The notes below the pieces were generated by a model, which had not been told where the DNA came from, searched no databases, and saw nothing but the letters and a program-made list of their open reading frames with translations. Source: Tetragenococcus solitarius NBRC 100494 (GTDB taxonomy: Bacteria > Bacillota > Bacilli > Lactobacillales > Enterococcaceae). Taken from it: a DNA stretch of 45,263 nucleotides. The translations under genes were made by a program, and so were the position numbers. The stretch covers positions 1 through 45,263 of the forward strand of contig NZ_BCPY01000018.1 in assembly GCF_001544195.1 (NCBI RefSeq), in the 5' to 3' direction. Positions 7,643 to 15,808 of this stretch are shown one piece after another (position 1 is the stretch's first letter; every line of letters starts with the position of its first letter).

Positions 7643-7905
7643 TAAATAAAAAAATCTCCCTCCCTTTGCTTACCATCTATGATAAACAAAGGGACGAAGA
7701 CTTTTCGTGTTACCACCCTTATTCGTATCCGCTTTACAGCTGATACCTCAACAATACCTACAAGATATCCGGCAGTATATCGGCTGCATCTCCGTTTATT
7801 CAGCGTGAACTGAATAAAAAGCTTAGAGTTCATCTTCACCATATTATCTGCACCCTTTTTCACCAACCGGGTTCTCTTTAACAAATGCAACAGCTACTCT
7901 TCTCT
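7643..7905 (-). promoter_or_regulatory. T-box riboswitch leader, likely methionine-specific
   Basis: On the minus strand the leader contains the T-box core AAGGGTGGTAACACG (7706-7720), a variant of the consensus AGGGTGGTACCGCG. A terminator stem follows, TCCCTTTG pairing with CAAAGGGA (7661-7694), then GGGAGATTTTTTTATTT. Stem I features upstream include GAAGAGTAG and GGTTGGTGAAAAAGGG. The UGGU sequence that would read the tRNA end pairs with an A discriminator base. The likely specifier codon is ATG at 7831-7833, fitting the methionine gene downstream. The specifier assignment is inference; the T-box and terminator are clear. Confidence 0.85.
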
Positions 7906-7933
7906 ATTAACGCTTTTTCTATGATTAGCGTTT

Positions 7934-7962
7934 AGTATAAAGAAGTACCATCGTTTTGTCAA
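7934..7962 (-). promoter_or_regulatory. Promoter of the T-box/metQ/mtnN transcript
   Basis: On the minus strand a perfect TTGACA (7957-7962) is followed after 17 bases by TATACT (7934-7939), directly upstream of the T-box leader. Confidence 0.82.
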
Positions 7963-8090
7963 TAGTTTTTCAATTTTCAGACAACTTAACAAAAACTATT
8001 TAGTGTAACGAAATTCTAATTTTCTTGAAAAAGCATCTTTGACCACTACCAGATATTTTTCAAAAAAATTAAATAAGAGTAAAACATTAG

Positions 8091-8119
8091 TTGACAAAAG
8101 TAAAATAAAGAAGTATTAT
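8091..8119 (+). promoter_or_regulatory. Promoter of the TetR gene
   Basis: TTGACA at 8091-8096 is followed after 17 bases by TATTAT at 8114-8119. The repressor-type dyad begins at the last base of the -10. Confidence 0.82.
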
Positions 8120-8150
8120 TTGAATGAACAAAAAATTCTATTCATTCAAA
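8119..8150. promoter_or_regulatory. TetR operator 1 (TGAATGAA dyad)
   Basis: TTTGAATGAA (8119-8128) and TTCATTCAAA (8141-8150) form a perfect inverted repeat. The TGAATGAA/TTCATTCA core spans 28 bp. The same core and spacing recur at 8777-8804 and, with 27 bp, at 40497-40523, next to related genes. It lies just downstream of the -10 box, in a repressing position. Confidence 0.75.
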
Positions 8151-8164
8151 AAAGGAGGAACTTT

Positions 8165-8728
8165 ATGAGGGACAAAAAAAATGATCTCGATCAAGCAGCC
8201 TACGAGGTCTTTTCTGAGAATGGCTATAAAAATACAAATATCTCAGCGATTGTCAAAAGAGCAGGTATTGCCGTAGGTTCTTTCTATAACTTTTACCAGT
8301 CAAAAGAAGAGATATTTTTAAATGTATACGTGAAAGAAAATGATCGCGTTAGAAATCAACTGATTGAACAAATTGATTGGAAGAGTGAACCAGCAACAGT
8401 TATTGATCAATTATTTGACTATACATTACAGGCTATTTCGAACAATAAAATTCTAAACGAATGGAACAAATCTAATATATCAAAAACATTACATGACTAT
8501 TATTCTGGAGCAGGAGTAAAGAGTTACAATTTTCATCATTTTCTCTTAAAAAAATTTGAAGAATGGTTAAATAAAGGAAATTTCAGTGAGGAGGAAAAAA
8601 AGAAGGTCCTAAAAGTATATAGTCTCATCTATTATATTGACACACATTTGTCAGAGCGCGATTTTGATGGTTATAATGAAACATTAGGCGTTTTAGTAAA
8701 ATATTTTGTCAGAGGTCTTTTTTCATAG
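8165..8728 (+). CDS. TetR/AcrR family transcriptional repressor
   Basis: A 187-residue regulator. The N-terminal helix-turn-helix is AAYEVFSENGYKNTNISAIV followed by GIAVGSFYNFYQSKEEIF (about residues 10-53). The C-terminal ligand domain is family-specific and its ligand is unknown. The chosen ATG has AAAGGAGG 8 bases upstream; a longer reading frame runs back through the promoter and operator and is not credible. It is followed by a second copy of its own operator and a small membrane protein, so it probably controls both. It is clearly related to the truncated regulator at 40563-41115. Confidence 0.9.
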   Translation: MRDKKNDLDQAAYEVFSENGYKNTNISAIVKRAGIAVGSFYNFYQSKEEIFLNVYVKENDRVRNQLIEQIDWKSEPATVIDQLFDYTLQAISNNKILNEWNKSNISKTLHDYYSGAGVKSYNFHHFLLKKFEEWLNKGNFSEEEKKKVLKVYSLIYYIDTHLSERDFDGYNETLGVLVKYFVRGLFS

Positions 8729-8776
8729 AAAAGTAAGGTATGGGAATACAATTCCCTTCTTCTTTTCAGAAAAAAA

Positions 8777-8804
8777 TGAATGAATTTAAAAATAAATTCA
8801 TTCA
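8777..8804. promoter_or_regulatory. TetR operator 2 in front of the small membrane protein
   Basis: TGAATGAATTTA (8777-8788) and TAAATTCATTCA (8793-8804) form a perfect 12-bp inverted repeat with a 4-base centre. The outer core is the same TGAATGAA/TTCATTCA over 28 bp as operator 1. It lies between the TetR gene and the membrane protein gene. Confidence 0.75.
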
Positions 8805-8839
8805 AAAATATTATTATGATAAAGAAAGGGGTTTTTAAA

Positions 8840-9160
8840 ATGAACGGAATCACAATATTTGGCATATGTATTGCGTTAATTGGAACTGGCACAATTTTTT
8901 GGGGAACAACTTTATATCCGATAAATTTACTAGATTCCGAATTTATGTCTCTTTTTGTGGGAGGACTTGTATTGATAAGCATCGGTGTGGCCTTAATGTC
9001 AGGGGTTTCTCCAATACTTAAAATAAGTATAATCTGGGTTACTGCTATCTTAACGCTTGTCTATATTTACGGTTTTGAAATGGATTTAATTGTCAAGCTG
9101 ATTAGTTTTGTCCCTATCATTGGCTTAGTTATTTGGCTGACTACTAAGTTTTTGAAGTAA
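8840..9160 (+). CDS. Small four-helix membrane protein, TetR-controlled, unknown function
   Basis: A 106-residue hydrophobic protein with about four transmembrane segments (roughly residues 4-22, 33-52, 57-76 and 81-102). I do not recognise a named family. Size and arrangement recall small membrane proteins paired with TetR repressors. A related gene at 40120-40467 aligns over its full length, for example in the segment ending GLVIWLTTKFLK against AFVGWLTSLMIK. The start at 8840 is chosen because AAAGGGG stands 8-10 bases upstream; an in-frame ATG at 8780 falls inside the operator. Transcription is probably repressed by the TetR protein upstream. Function unknown. Confidence 0.75.
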   Translation: MNGITIFGICIALIGTGTIFWGTTLYPINLLDSEFMSLFVGGLVLISIGVALMSGVSPILKISIIWVTAILTLVYIYGFEMDLIVKLISFVPIIGLVIWLTTKFLK

Positions 9161-9169
9161 GTTTATAAG

Positions 9170-9213
9170 AAAAAGGAAGTACGTTGACAATTAAGAAAAT
9201 GTACTTCCTTTTT
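9170..9213 (+). terminator. Terminator after the small membrane protein gene
   Basis: A perfect 13-bp stem AAAAAGGAAGTAC/GTACTTCCTTTTT encloses an 18-base loop and starts 9 bases after the stop codon. The flanking A and T runs make it potentially bidirectional. Confidence 0.8.
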
Positions 9214-9317
9214 AATTTAAGTTAAAGAGAATAAACAAAAAACAATCGGATTTGTTTAAAAAGACTCGGTTTTATTTTTCATTTAGACTCTAACCCATAA
9301 ATAAAATTAATTTATTC

Positions 9318-10145
9318 TTATATGTTCACTTCCAAAAAAAGCGGTGTATGATCCTGTCTTTTTCCTGAATCGACCATATTTGAAGTATCAACTTGATCAG
9401 CTATACGATCGCTTACGATAAAGTAATCAATTCTCCAACCTGAGTTGTTGATCTTACTTGTTTTTACTCGTTGGGCCCACCAAGAATAATAGCCTTCAAC
9501 ATCTCCGTGAAGATAGCGGAAAGTATCTGCAAAACCACTATTTAACAGTTCTGTAAAGCCAGCACGTTCTTCATCCGTAAAACCAGCTGAAAAATGATTC
9601 CGATCAGGATGGGCTAAATCGATTTCTGTATGAGCAACATTATAGTCGCCCGAAGCAATTACCGGTTTTTGCTTATCTAATGAAATTAAATATTCTCGAT
9701 ATTTTTCATCCCAAATTTGTCGTTTTTCTAAACGGTCCAAGTTATTACCGGCATTAGGTGTATAAACTTGTGTGACAAAACAATGTTCAAACTCTAATGT
9801 AATAATACGGCCTTCTTGATCCATTGTATCTGGTGCCCCGATCTCTGGAAAAGTAACGGTTGGCTGCAGATTATTTTTGTATAAAAACATCGTTCCAGCA
9901 TAAGACTTGCGAGCAGGCTCTTCTGAACTTCGCCAAGCAATTTCATAACCGGGGAACCATTTTGCTAAAATATCCAGATGTTTTTGAGTTGGGCCTTTGA
10001 TGGTTAACTTCGTTTCCTGAATGGCAATGACGTCTACATCATATTCGCTAATGGTGTCTAATACATCTCTTGATAATAGTGCGCGGCTCGAATCACTTGT
10101 TAAAGCAGCATTTAAAGAATCAATATTCCACGAAATTAATTTCAC
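9318..10145 (-). CDS. Exodeoxyribonuclease III/AP endonuclease family (ExoA-like)
   Basis: A 275-residue magnesium-dependent DNA repair nuclease of the exonuclease III family that cuts at abasic sites. Conserved elements are KLISWNIDSLNAAL, the metal ligand in AIQETKL, GDYNVAHTEIDLAHPDRN in the centre, YSWWAQR and the C-terminal DHTPLFLEV. Length equals pneumococcal ExoA. The start codon is GTG with AGGAGAG upstream. It is a single gene. Confidence 0.92.
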   Translation of the reverse strand: MKLISWNIDSLNAALTSDSSRALLSRDVLDTISEYDVDVIAIQETKLTIKGPTQKHLDILAKWFPGYEIAWRSSEEPARKSYAGTMFLYKNNLQPTVTFPEIGAPDTMDQEGRIITLEFEHCFVTQVYTPNAGNNLDRLEKRQIWDEKYREYLISLDKQKPVIASGDYNVAHTEIDLAHPDRNHFSAGFTDEERAGFTELLNSGFADTFRYLHGDVEGYYSWWAQRVKTSKINNSGWRIDYFIVSDRIADQVDTSNMVDSGKRQDHTPLFLEVNI

Positions 10146-10234
10146 GATTTTTCTCTCCTGTATATAAATTTAAATCACTTCTTATTAACTATAACACTAA
10201 AACAGCTTAATAATCCATCATGCATTGACAGATA

Positions 10235-11485
10235 CTAATGTTTCTTTTTTAGTTCGTTTTTTCGTTTTTCAGTTAACTCTGTAATTAATTCATTTTTTGC
10301 TTTATATATGTTATCATCTCCGAAGTCTGTAACTTCAGATGTATTCGTATGGTATCTTCCCGCTATATCGCCATAATATCTATTATAACGTAATTTGAAT
10401 TTTTGAAAAATGTAATTTACGATGACACGTAAGATAGCATAAATAGGAACACCAAAAACAAGTCCAAACAATCCCAACAAATCTCCCATAATTAACAAAA
10501 CAATAATAATTGTCAGAGGGTGAATATTTAACTGTCTTCCCATAATATTGGGTTCAACGAAGTTTCCTTCAATAAATTGGACCACAATCCAGACAACAAT
10601 CAACAAAAATACTTCCGTCCACGAAGTAAGTAAAGCAATGATAAGTGCCGGAATAAATGTTAACGTAGGACCAATATAAGGCACAAGAGACAGTATCCCG
10701 CCGGCAAGCCCTAAGACACCACTATAATCCAAGTCGATAATTGTAAAGCCGATAAAAATCATGACACCATTAGCCACTGCGATAGCTAATTGTCCTTTGA
10801 TATATGAGCCTACCTTAACGTCGATTTCAGTCGCGATACGTATCAAATCAGCTCGCCATTTAGGCGGCGTTACCGCTAGTACACCATTTGCAAATTTTTC
10901 AGCATCTTTTAATAAGAAAAATAGTATAATAGGAGCAATCACAATCGTCATAACTACACTTGTAATTCCTGTCACAACGGATGTGAATCGCGTCAATCCT
11001 TTTGAAACGTAATTTCCAATATCTGAACTAAAACTGTCTACAAAGTTTTCTACTTGAGAAATAACATTATCCGCGATTTCATTGCCAGAAAAATCATCAA
11101 CCAGGGCAATAACAGAATGGACGAAGTTGTCCATAAAGATAGGGAAAGTTTCTGCTAAATTCGATATTTGATTTTCTAATAAAGGAATAACAAGGACAAT
11201 TCCCCCTGCAAGCAATAACAATACACTTGTATACAAAATCACTATACCCCAAACTCTTTTGATTTTATGCCTTTCCATAAAATCAATCGCTGGGTTAAAT
11301 AAATAATACAATAACAAGGCAATAATAAGCGGCATAAGAATATTAGAAACAATGACAGCTAATGTTTTAAAAATAAAGTCCAGTTTCGTCATTGTAATAA
11401 TAAAAATACCTAACAAAAGCCCAACCGTAAGTGTATAAAGAGCATTACTTCCACCGAGAAACTTAGTCCAACGCGTATTTTTCAT
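10235..11485 (-). CDS. AI-2E family transporter (PerM/YtvI-like)
   Basis: A 416-residue inner-membrane protein of the AI-2E/PerM family (PF01594). It has about eight transmembrane helices, with a variable amphipathic region near residues 105-175. Family motifs include PIILFFLLKDAEKFA and LSLVPYIGPTLTFIPALIIAL, and the C-terminal NFVEPNIMGRQLNIHPLTII. Family members export autoinducer-2 or act as sodium-proton antiporters, and the substrate here cannot be told. The charged tail after residue 360 is hydrophilic. GAGAGGTG precedes the ATG. Confidence 0.88.
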   Translation of the reverse strand: MKNTRWTKFLGGSNALYTLTVGLLLGIFIITMTKLDFIFKTLAVIVSNILMPLIIALLLYYLFNPAIDFMERHKIKRVWGIVILYTSVLLLLAGGIVLVIPLLENQISNLAETFPIFMDNFVHSVIALVDDFSGNEIADNVISQVENFVDSFSSDIGNYVSKGLTRFTSVVTGITSVVMTIVIAPIILFFLLKDAEKFANGVLAVTPPKWRADLIRIATEIDVKVGSYIKGQLAIAVANGVMIFIGFTIIDLDYSGVLGLAGGILSLVPYIGPTLTFIPALIIALLTSWTEVFLLIVVWIVVQFIEGNFVEPNIMGRQLNIHPLTIIIVLLIMGDLLGLFGLVFGVPIYAILRVIVNYIFQKFKLRYNRYYGDIAGRYHTNTSEVTDFGDDNIYKAKNELITELTEKRKNELKKKH

Positions 11486-11505
11486 CTTTTCACCTCTCGT
11501 AGTAA

Positions 11506-11552
11506 AAAACTATGCGTTCTTTCCATATTATTAAAAAGAAACCCATAGTTTT
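11506..11552 (-). terminator. Possible terminator between the ABC-class ATPase and the AI-2E gene
   Basis: AAAACTATG (11506-11514) pairs with CATAGTTTT (11544-11552), with further pairing inside. On the minus strand the stem is followed by TTTTTT. It lies about 100 bases after the ATPase stop and just before the AI-2E ribosome binding site, so it may be a terminator or an attenuator. Confidence 0.45.
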
Positions 11553-11654
11553 AAACGTATATTATTTCATCACAATTTACAACACCTTAACAAAGCTTAT
11601 GCTTTAACTCCAGACTTGCAAAGATATTTTTCCTAGTAAAAAGAAGAGACAGTG

Positions 11655-13370
11655 CTAATCCATCGTTTCGTTTTTTACTTTTAAGCCTCTATACCGGTTA
11701 ATCGCGGCACAAAGTTCTTGCTTTCTAGGCAGTGCTAAATTACCTGGGTGCCCAGAATAGGGTGAGATAGCATCTATTCCCTTTTTTTCAATATAGGCAT
11801 ATAGTTTATCTACCGCTTGAAGCAATGTCACTTTTTCATCTATTATTTGTTTTTGTAAAAATCCAATCATCTCTGCAATACAGTTTGTCTGACTATTATC
11901 AACCAGCTGTTCAAGACCAGAGATATCAATCGGTTCCCTGCCATATAAAATCGTGTTTTTTCCTTTCACTTTCAAACGACCTTCTTTGCCTGATTTATCA
12001 AAACTCTTTTTTAAAGGAATTCTTGCAGGTAAGTCGCCAAATTGTTCCGATGATACCTTTTCCCTACGATAACCTTCAGAATTTGCAATCGTTTTGGCAG
12101 CTTCGGTCACATCTTTTAGCCGATACTCATCCATCATCAATACTTGGTCTGCCACATCAAAATAGTCTCCTGAACCGCCAACAATCAGAATTGTAGAAAC
12201 ACCCAACGTTTCATATAAAGGTCGTATCTTATTTGTAAAGGGTGTAATAGGTTCTTTATCCGGTGCGATTAACTTTTGCATCCGACCATCACGAATCATA
12301 AAATTAGTGGCTGAGGTATCTTCATCGATTAACAATAAAGAAGACTTTGCTTCTAAGGCTTCCATGACATTAGCTGCTTGTGAAGTACTTCCACTGGCGT
12401 CCTCGGTAGAAAACGTACGAGTATCTTTTCCTCCGGGCAAATGATTAATAAAGGAGCTGATATTTACCTTTTCAATATTTCGCCCATCTTCAGCTCGAAT
12501 CTTTGCGGCATCTGGGCGTGTCACAACCAGTTCTCTACCATCTTCGGGAATATGGTGATAAACACCACGTTCTAACGCTTGTAATAATGTAGACTTCCCA
12601 TGGAAACCACCACCCACAATTAAGGTAATGCCAGCTGGAAGCCCCATACCTGTGACGGTGCGTCCACTTGGCAAAGTGAATTGGATTTCAAAATTAGCTG
12701 GGCTCTCAAAAGGAATCGCCTTTTTTAAGGGCTTATCAGAAACACCACTTTGTCGAGGCAAAATTGAACCATTCGCCACAAAAGCAACTAAGTTTCTTTT
12801 TGCTAATTCCGCACGAATAAATGACTGATCCAACATCAAAGTCAGCTGTTTTTTCAGTACTTCTTGGTCTAAATTTTGATAAAGTAATGATTGTTCAACA
12901 ATTTCTGGAAGAATCTTTTTAAATAGATAACTAGCGGTTCTCCCTTTAATTTTTCTACCTGCTGCAGGTAAACCAACTTCAAAACGAACTTCTAACTCGT
13001 TATCATTAATCACTACAGACGTCCGCTGCAAAATTTCTTGTCCACAATGGTCGATAAAAATCATGCGATTAATCTCAGACTTTGTCTTTTTACTTATTGC
13101 TTGAATCGCTTTTTCAAAAGTTCTGGTTAGAAAATCCGCCACAGCAATACGTTTATCTTGCGTGTCTAACCATTTGTGAGGAATACCTGCTGTTTTTCGG
13201 TCCATAATAATACGCATTTTAGAAGGAGGCGCATAAGGATCCACTTGAATATGATCAACAGACAGTTGATAATTTTCAAATTGATATCTGCCTTTGATGC
13301 GTTTGTAGGCACCATATTTTTGACCGTCTAAAGAGTTTAACATTTGGTCAAATGTTGTTGCGTTTTTCAT
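11655..13370 (-). CDS. ABC-class predicted ATPase (PF09818)
   Basis: A 571-residue soluble P-loop protein of the predicted ABC-class ATPase family PF09818. The P-loop region is LIVGGGFHGKSTLLQALERG near residue 255. The SSLLLIDEDTSATNFMIRD stretch serves as Walker B and is followed by a conserved aspartate-rich region. VGGSGDYFDVADQVLMMDEY is another strong family stretch. The family has no membrane domain and its cellular role is not established. AAAGGA lies upstream of the ATG. It is monocistronic and divergent from the PadR gene. Confidence 0.88.
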   Translation of the reverse strand: MKNATTFDQMLNSLDGQKYGAYKRIKGRYQFENYQLSVDHIQVDPYAPPSKMRIIMDRKTAGIPHKWLDTQDKRIAVADFLTRTFEKAIQAISKKTKSEINRMIFIDHCGQEILQRTSVVINDNELEVRFEVGLPAAGRKIKGRTASYLFKKILPEIVEQSLLYQNLDQEVLKKQLTLMLDQSFIRAELAKRNLVAFVANGSILPRQSGVSDKPLKKAIPFESPANFEIQFTLPSGRTVTGMGLPAGITLIVGGGFHGKSTLLQALERGVYHHIPEDGRELVVTRPDAAKIRAEDGRNIEKVNISSFINHLPGGKDTRTFSTEDASGSTSQAANVMEALEAKSSLLLIDEDTSATNFMIRDGRMQKLIAPDKEPITPFTNKIRPLYETLGVSTILIVGGSGDYFDVADQVLMMDEYRLKDVTEAAKTIANSEGYRREKVSSEQFGDLPARIPLKKSFDKSGKEGRLKVKGKNTILYGREPIDISGLEQLVDNSQTNCIAEMIGFLQKQIIDEKVTLLQAVDKLYAYIEKKGIDAISPYSGHPGNLALPRKQELCAAINRYRGLKVKNETMD

Positions 13371-13481
13371 AAAAACGTCCTTTCTACTAAAAATTTCTCT
13401 TTAATAAACTTATCGTCATCTATTCCACATTAACATAAAAACGAAGTGAAGTTTAAATGATGACTATACTAACTAATAGGC

Positions 13482-13510
13482 TTTACATATGACTAAAAAT
13501 AAAATACAAT
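13482..13510 (+). promoter_or_regulatory. Promoter of the PadR/membrane protein operon
   Basis: TTTACA at 13482-13487 is followed after 17 bases by TACAAT at 13505-13510. A dyad begins at the next base. Confidence 0.7.
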
Positions 13511-13529
13511 TAGCTTGTAAAACAAGCTA
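13511..13529. promoter_or_regulatory. Likely PadR operator
   Basis: TAGCTTGT-AAA-ACAAGCTA is a perfect 8-bp inverted repeat directly after the -10 box and 18 bp before the PadR start codon. Position and symmetry fit autorepression. Confidence 0.6.
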
Positions 13530-13547
13530 GTGATATGGAGATAAAAC

Positions 13548-13895
13548 ATGGCTGACAAAATAAGTTCTCAAATGCTTAAAGGTACACTAACTGGCAGCAT
13601 ACTGCTTTTGCTTTCTAGAGAAGAATTATACGGATATAAGTTAAGTGAGCAGTTAGAGCAATTCGGTTTTGCTGAAATATCTAAGGGGACTATTTATCCT
13701 TTATTATTATCATTAGAAAAAAAGGGGCTAATTGTCGGAAATATGCGTCCTTCTGACAATGGTCCAAAAAGAAAATATTACTCTCTTACAAAAGAAGGAT
13801 GTAAAGAAAAGGAAGCTTTTTTAAAGCAATGGAAAACGCTAAAAAATAATATGGCTAAGCTAATAGAAAGGACAGATGCTGATGAAAACAAGTGA
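13548..13895 (+). CDS. PadR family transcriptional regulator
   Basis: A 115-residue winged-helix regulator. LLLLSREELYGYKLSEQL and GTIYPLLLSLEKKGLI followed by KRKYYSLTKEG are the standard PadR motifs, here at about residues 18-80. PadR proteins usually repress an adjacent membrane or export gene until a toxic compound binds. The end of the gene overlaps the start of the membrane protein gene, so both are co-translated. The dyad at 13511-13529 is its likely operator. Confidence 0.9.
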   Translation: MADKISSQMLKGTLTGSILLLLSREELYGYKLSEQLEQFGFAEISKGTIYPLLLSLEKKGLIVGNMRPSDNGPKRKYYSLTKEGCKEKEAFLKQWKTLKNNMAKLIERTDADENK

Positions 13896-14688
13896 GCTGA
13901 TTGAAGAAAATACCCGTTTACAACATTTTCTTACAAAAGTTAACGAAAAGTACTATGAGAATTTAGTTATTTACGTACGTGCCGTGTCTTTATTTCGTGA
14001 CGAGAAGGAATCTGAATTATTATTGCTAGAAATATTACAGGATATTCTAGAAGGACAAGAAGATGGCCTTTTAGCAGAAGAGTATTTTGGAAAAAATCCC
14101 AAGCAAACTGCGAATGAAATCATCCACAATTTACCAATAAAATTAAGCGACACCTTAAAAATAATACTCTACGGCATAGGAGCTTTTTGGTTGTTTGCTA
14201 TGCTTCCCGAATTGACTTTTCCTGCTCAAGGGGTTGATATAGGAAGTTTTATCGTTACTAGTATTTATGCGGCTTTATTTGCTTTGTTCTCTTTATATCT
14301 CTTAGGACGTTCTACTTACCACTATCAATCAAAGCTAACAAAAGTCCTTTTGCTTGGCTTATGGATTTTGGGAATTGCAATAGGTGTCGGTTTATTCGCT
14401 CTCCTATCTACACCATGGAAACTGGATTTAAGTGGTAAACTTGGGGTTTTTATTATTTTGCTTATTGTCATCTGTTTGTCCTACCTCTTTTACAAAGAAA
14501 AAAACAAAAAGCTCTGGCTTCCATTGATTCCAGTCGTTTTAATCTCAGCAACAAGCGGTTTACTTTCTAGAACAAGTCGTCTGTACACGCTGTTTTCTGT
14601 AGAACAAATAGAAATTACTATTGCAATAGCTATAATATGCGGCTTACTATTACAAGGAATATTAGTCATTTTTAATTCAAAAAAATAA
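13882..14688 (+). CDS. Membrane protein with N-terminal DUF1129/HAAS-like domain
   Basis: A 268-residue protein. The soluble N-terminal 80 residues include LVIYVRAVSLFRDEKESELL and EILQDILEGQEDGLLAEEYF and resemble HAAS/DUF1129 domains often encoded next to PadR regulators. Six or more hydrophobic segments follow from residue 85 to the end. The ATG at 13882 lies 9-10 bases from GAAAGGA; an in-frame ATG at 13876 is closer than usual. It overlaps the PadR gene by 14 bases. The role is unknown; by analogy with HAAS/PadR pairs it may be part of an envelope response. Confidence 0.7.
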   Translation: MKTSELIEENTRLQHFLTKVNEKYYENLVIYVRAVSLFRDEKESELLLLEILQDILEGQEDGLLAEEYFGKNPKQTANEIIHNLPIKLSDTLKIILYGIGAFWLFAMLPELTFPAQGVDIGSFIVTSIYAALFALFSLYLLGRSTYHYQSKLTKVLLLGLWILGIAIGVGLFALLSTPWKLDLSGKLGVFIILLIVICLSYLFYKEKNKKLWLPLIPVVLISATSGLLSRTSRLYTLFSVEQIEITIAIAIICGLLLQGILVIFNSKK

Positions 14689-14734
14689 CATGCAGCACTA
14701 AAAATTCATAGCAACGTAAAGAAATGAAATTTTT

Positions 14735-14757
14735 AAAGAGCGATAGGTTCGCTCTTT
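14735..14757 (+). terminator. Terminator of the PadR operon
   Basis: AAAGAGCGA (14735-14743) and TCGCTCTTT (14749-14757) form a 9-bp stem with a 5-base loop, followed by TTTCTTT. Confidence 0.75.
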
Positions 14758-14820
14758 TTTCTTTGATCTATTTTATAGTTATTCATGAAAATATAACGAT
14801 TCCATCCATTTTCAATCCAT

Positions 14821-15657
14821 TCAATAAGTATCTTTAAATACATAATTTTCTATCGCTTGTGAAACGCCATGTTCATTATTGCTATAAGTAACAGCATTGG
14901 CGCTTTCTTTGACTTTTTGCGGAGCGTTGCTCATCGCCACGCCGAGTCCAGCCAAGGCTAACATCGGGATATCGTTAAAATTATCGCCAATAGCCATAGT
15001 ATGAGCTAAAGAAACGCCATAATGCTTAGCAATTTCATTCAACGCTCTTTCTTTAGATACTTTTTTTGATGTAAGTTCTAAATAGTTATCTTTAGATAAA
15101 TAAAAGGAACTATTTTTGAGTTCCAACTTTTGTAAAAATTTATATAACGCTTGAATGACTTCTGTCTCTTCCACTAATAATAATTTATGAACGGGTATAT
15201 ATTCTTCTAATAAAAGTGTTTGTAAGTTTTGTTCTCTTGGAGTTTCGTTAGTAATTGCTGCTTCAATATCAACCCATTTATCTCGTTTATCGACAAGCCA
15301 CTGCTTGCCAGAATATAAATTAATCGATACCTGCGGAAAATATTTCTTAATCTCTTCTAATACCCATTTTGCTTCTTCTTGCTCTACTAAGTGTTCTTTG
15401 ATTATTCGATGGCTATTTTTAGTGCCTTCTAAAATAAGTGCGCCATTATAACAAACAATAGGATTACTACCTAAGACGAGTTTTTCTGCTAGAGGGAACA
15501 TACCAAGAGGAGATCTTGCGGAAGCTAAAACAAATGGGATTTTTCTTTCTTTCAATCGTTGTATATTTTTGCTTAATTTTTCATCAACAAAATGTTGATC
15601 ATTTAAAATTGTGCCATCAATATCACTCATCACCAGTTGAATTTCAGGAGAATTCAT
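14821..15657 (-). CDS. Cof-type HAD-IIB sugar phosphatase
   Basis: A 278-residue haloacid dehalogenase-type phosphatase. Motif I is MSDIDGTIL near residue 10, motif II ASARS, and the metal site is GDNFNDIPML near residue 225, with the IIB cap domain between. Such proteins dephosphorylate sugar phosphates or flavin and pyridoxal phosphates. The substrate is not predictable. Monocistronic, with AAAGG upstream of the ATG. A related protein is encoded at 17251-18063. Confidence 0.9.
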   Translation of the reverse strand: MNSPEIQLVMSDIDGTILNDQHFVDEKLSKNIQRLKERKIPFVLASARSPLGMFPLAEKLVLGSNPIVCYNGALILEGTKNSHRIIKEHLVEQEEAKWVLEEIKKYFPQVSINLYSGKQWLVDKRDKWVDIEAAITNETPREQNLQTLLLEEYIPVHKLLLVEETEVIQALYKFLQKLELKNSSFYLSKDNYLELTSKKVSKERALNEIAKHYGVSLAHTMAIGDNFNDIPMLALAGLGVAMSNAPQKVKESANAVTYSNNEHGVSQAIENYVFKDTY

Positions 15658-15808
15658 AGCTAATAAACCTTTCTTTTTAAAATCAAGTTTTTGTTTTCTT
15701 TGATTACTACTGTAACACGTTTAAAAAAGCAGAAAAGGTTTGAAGCAAAAAAATAAAAAATTAAGTATATTACATCGATTGGTCCACACCATATTTTTAA
15801 AGAAAGCA

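Noticed and set aside
7579-7890. A 103-codon open frame upstream of metQ
   Set aside because: It overlaps the T-box leader completely, its amino acid sequence follows the RNA structure elements, and it has no credible ribosome binding site.
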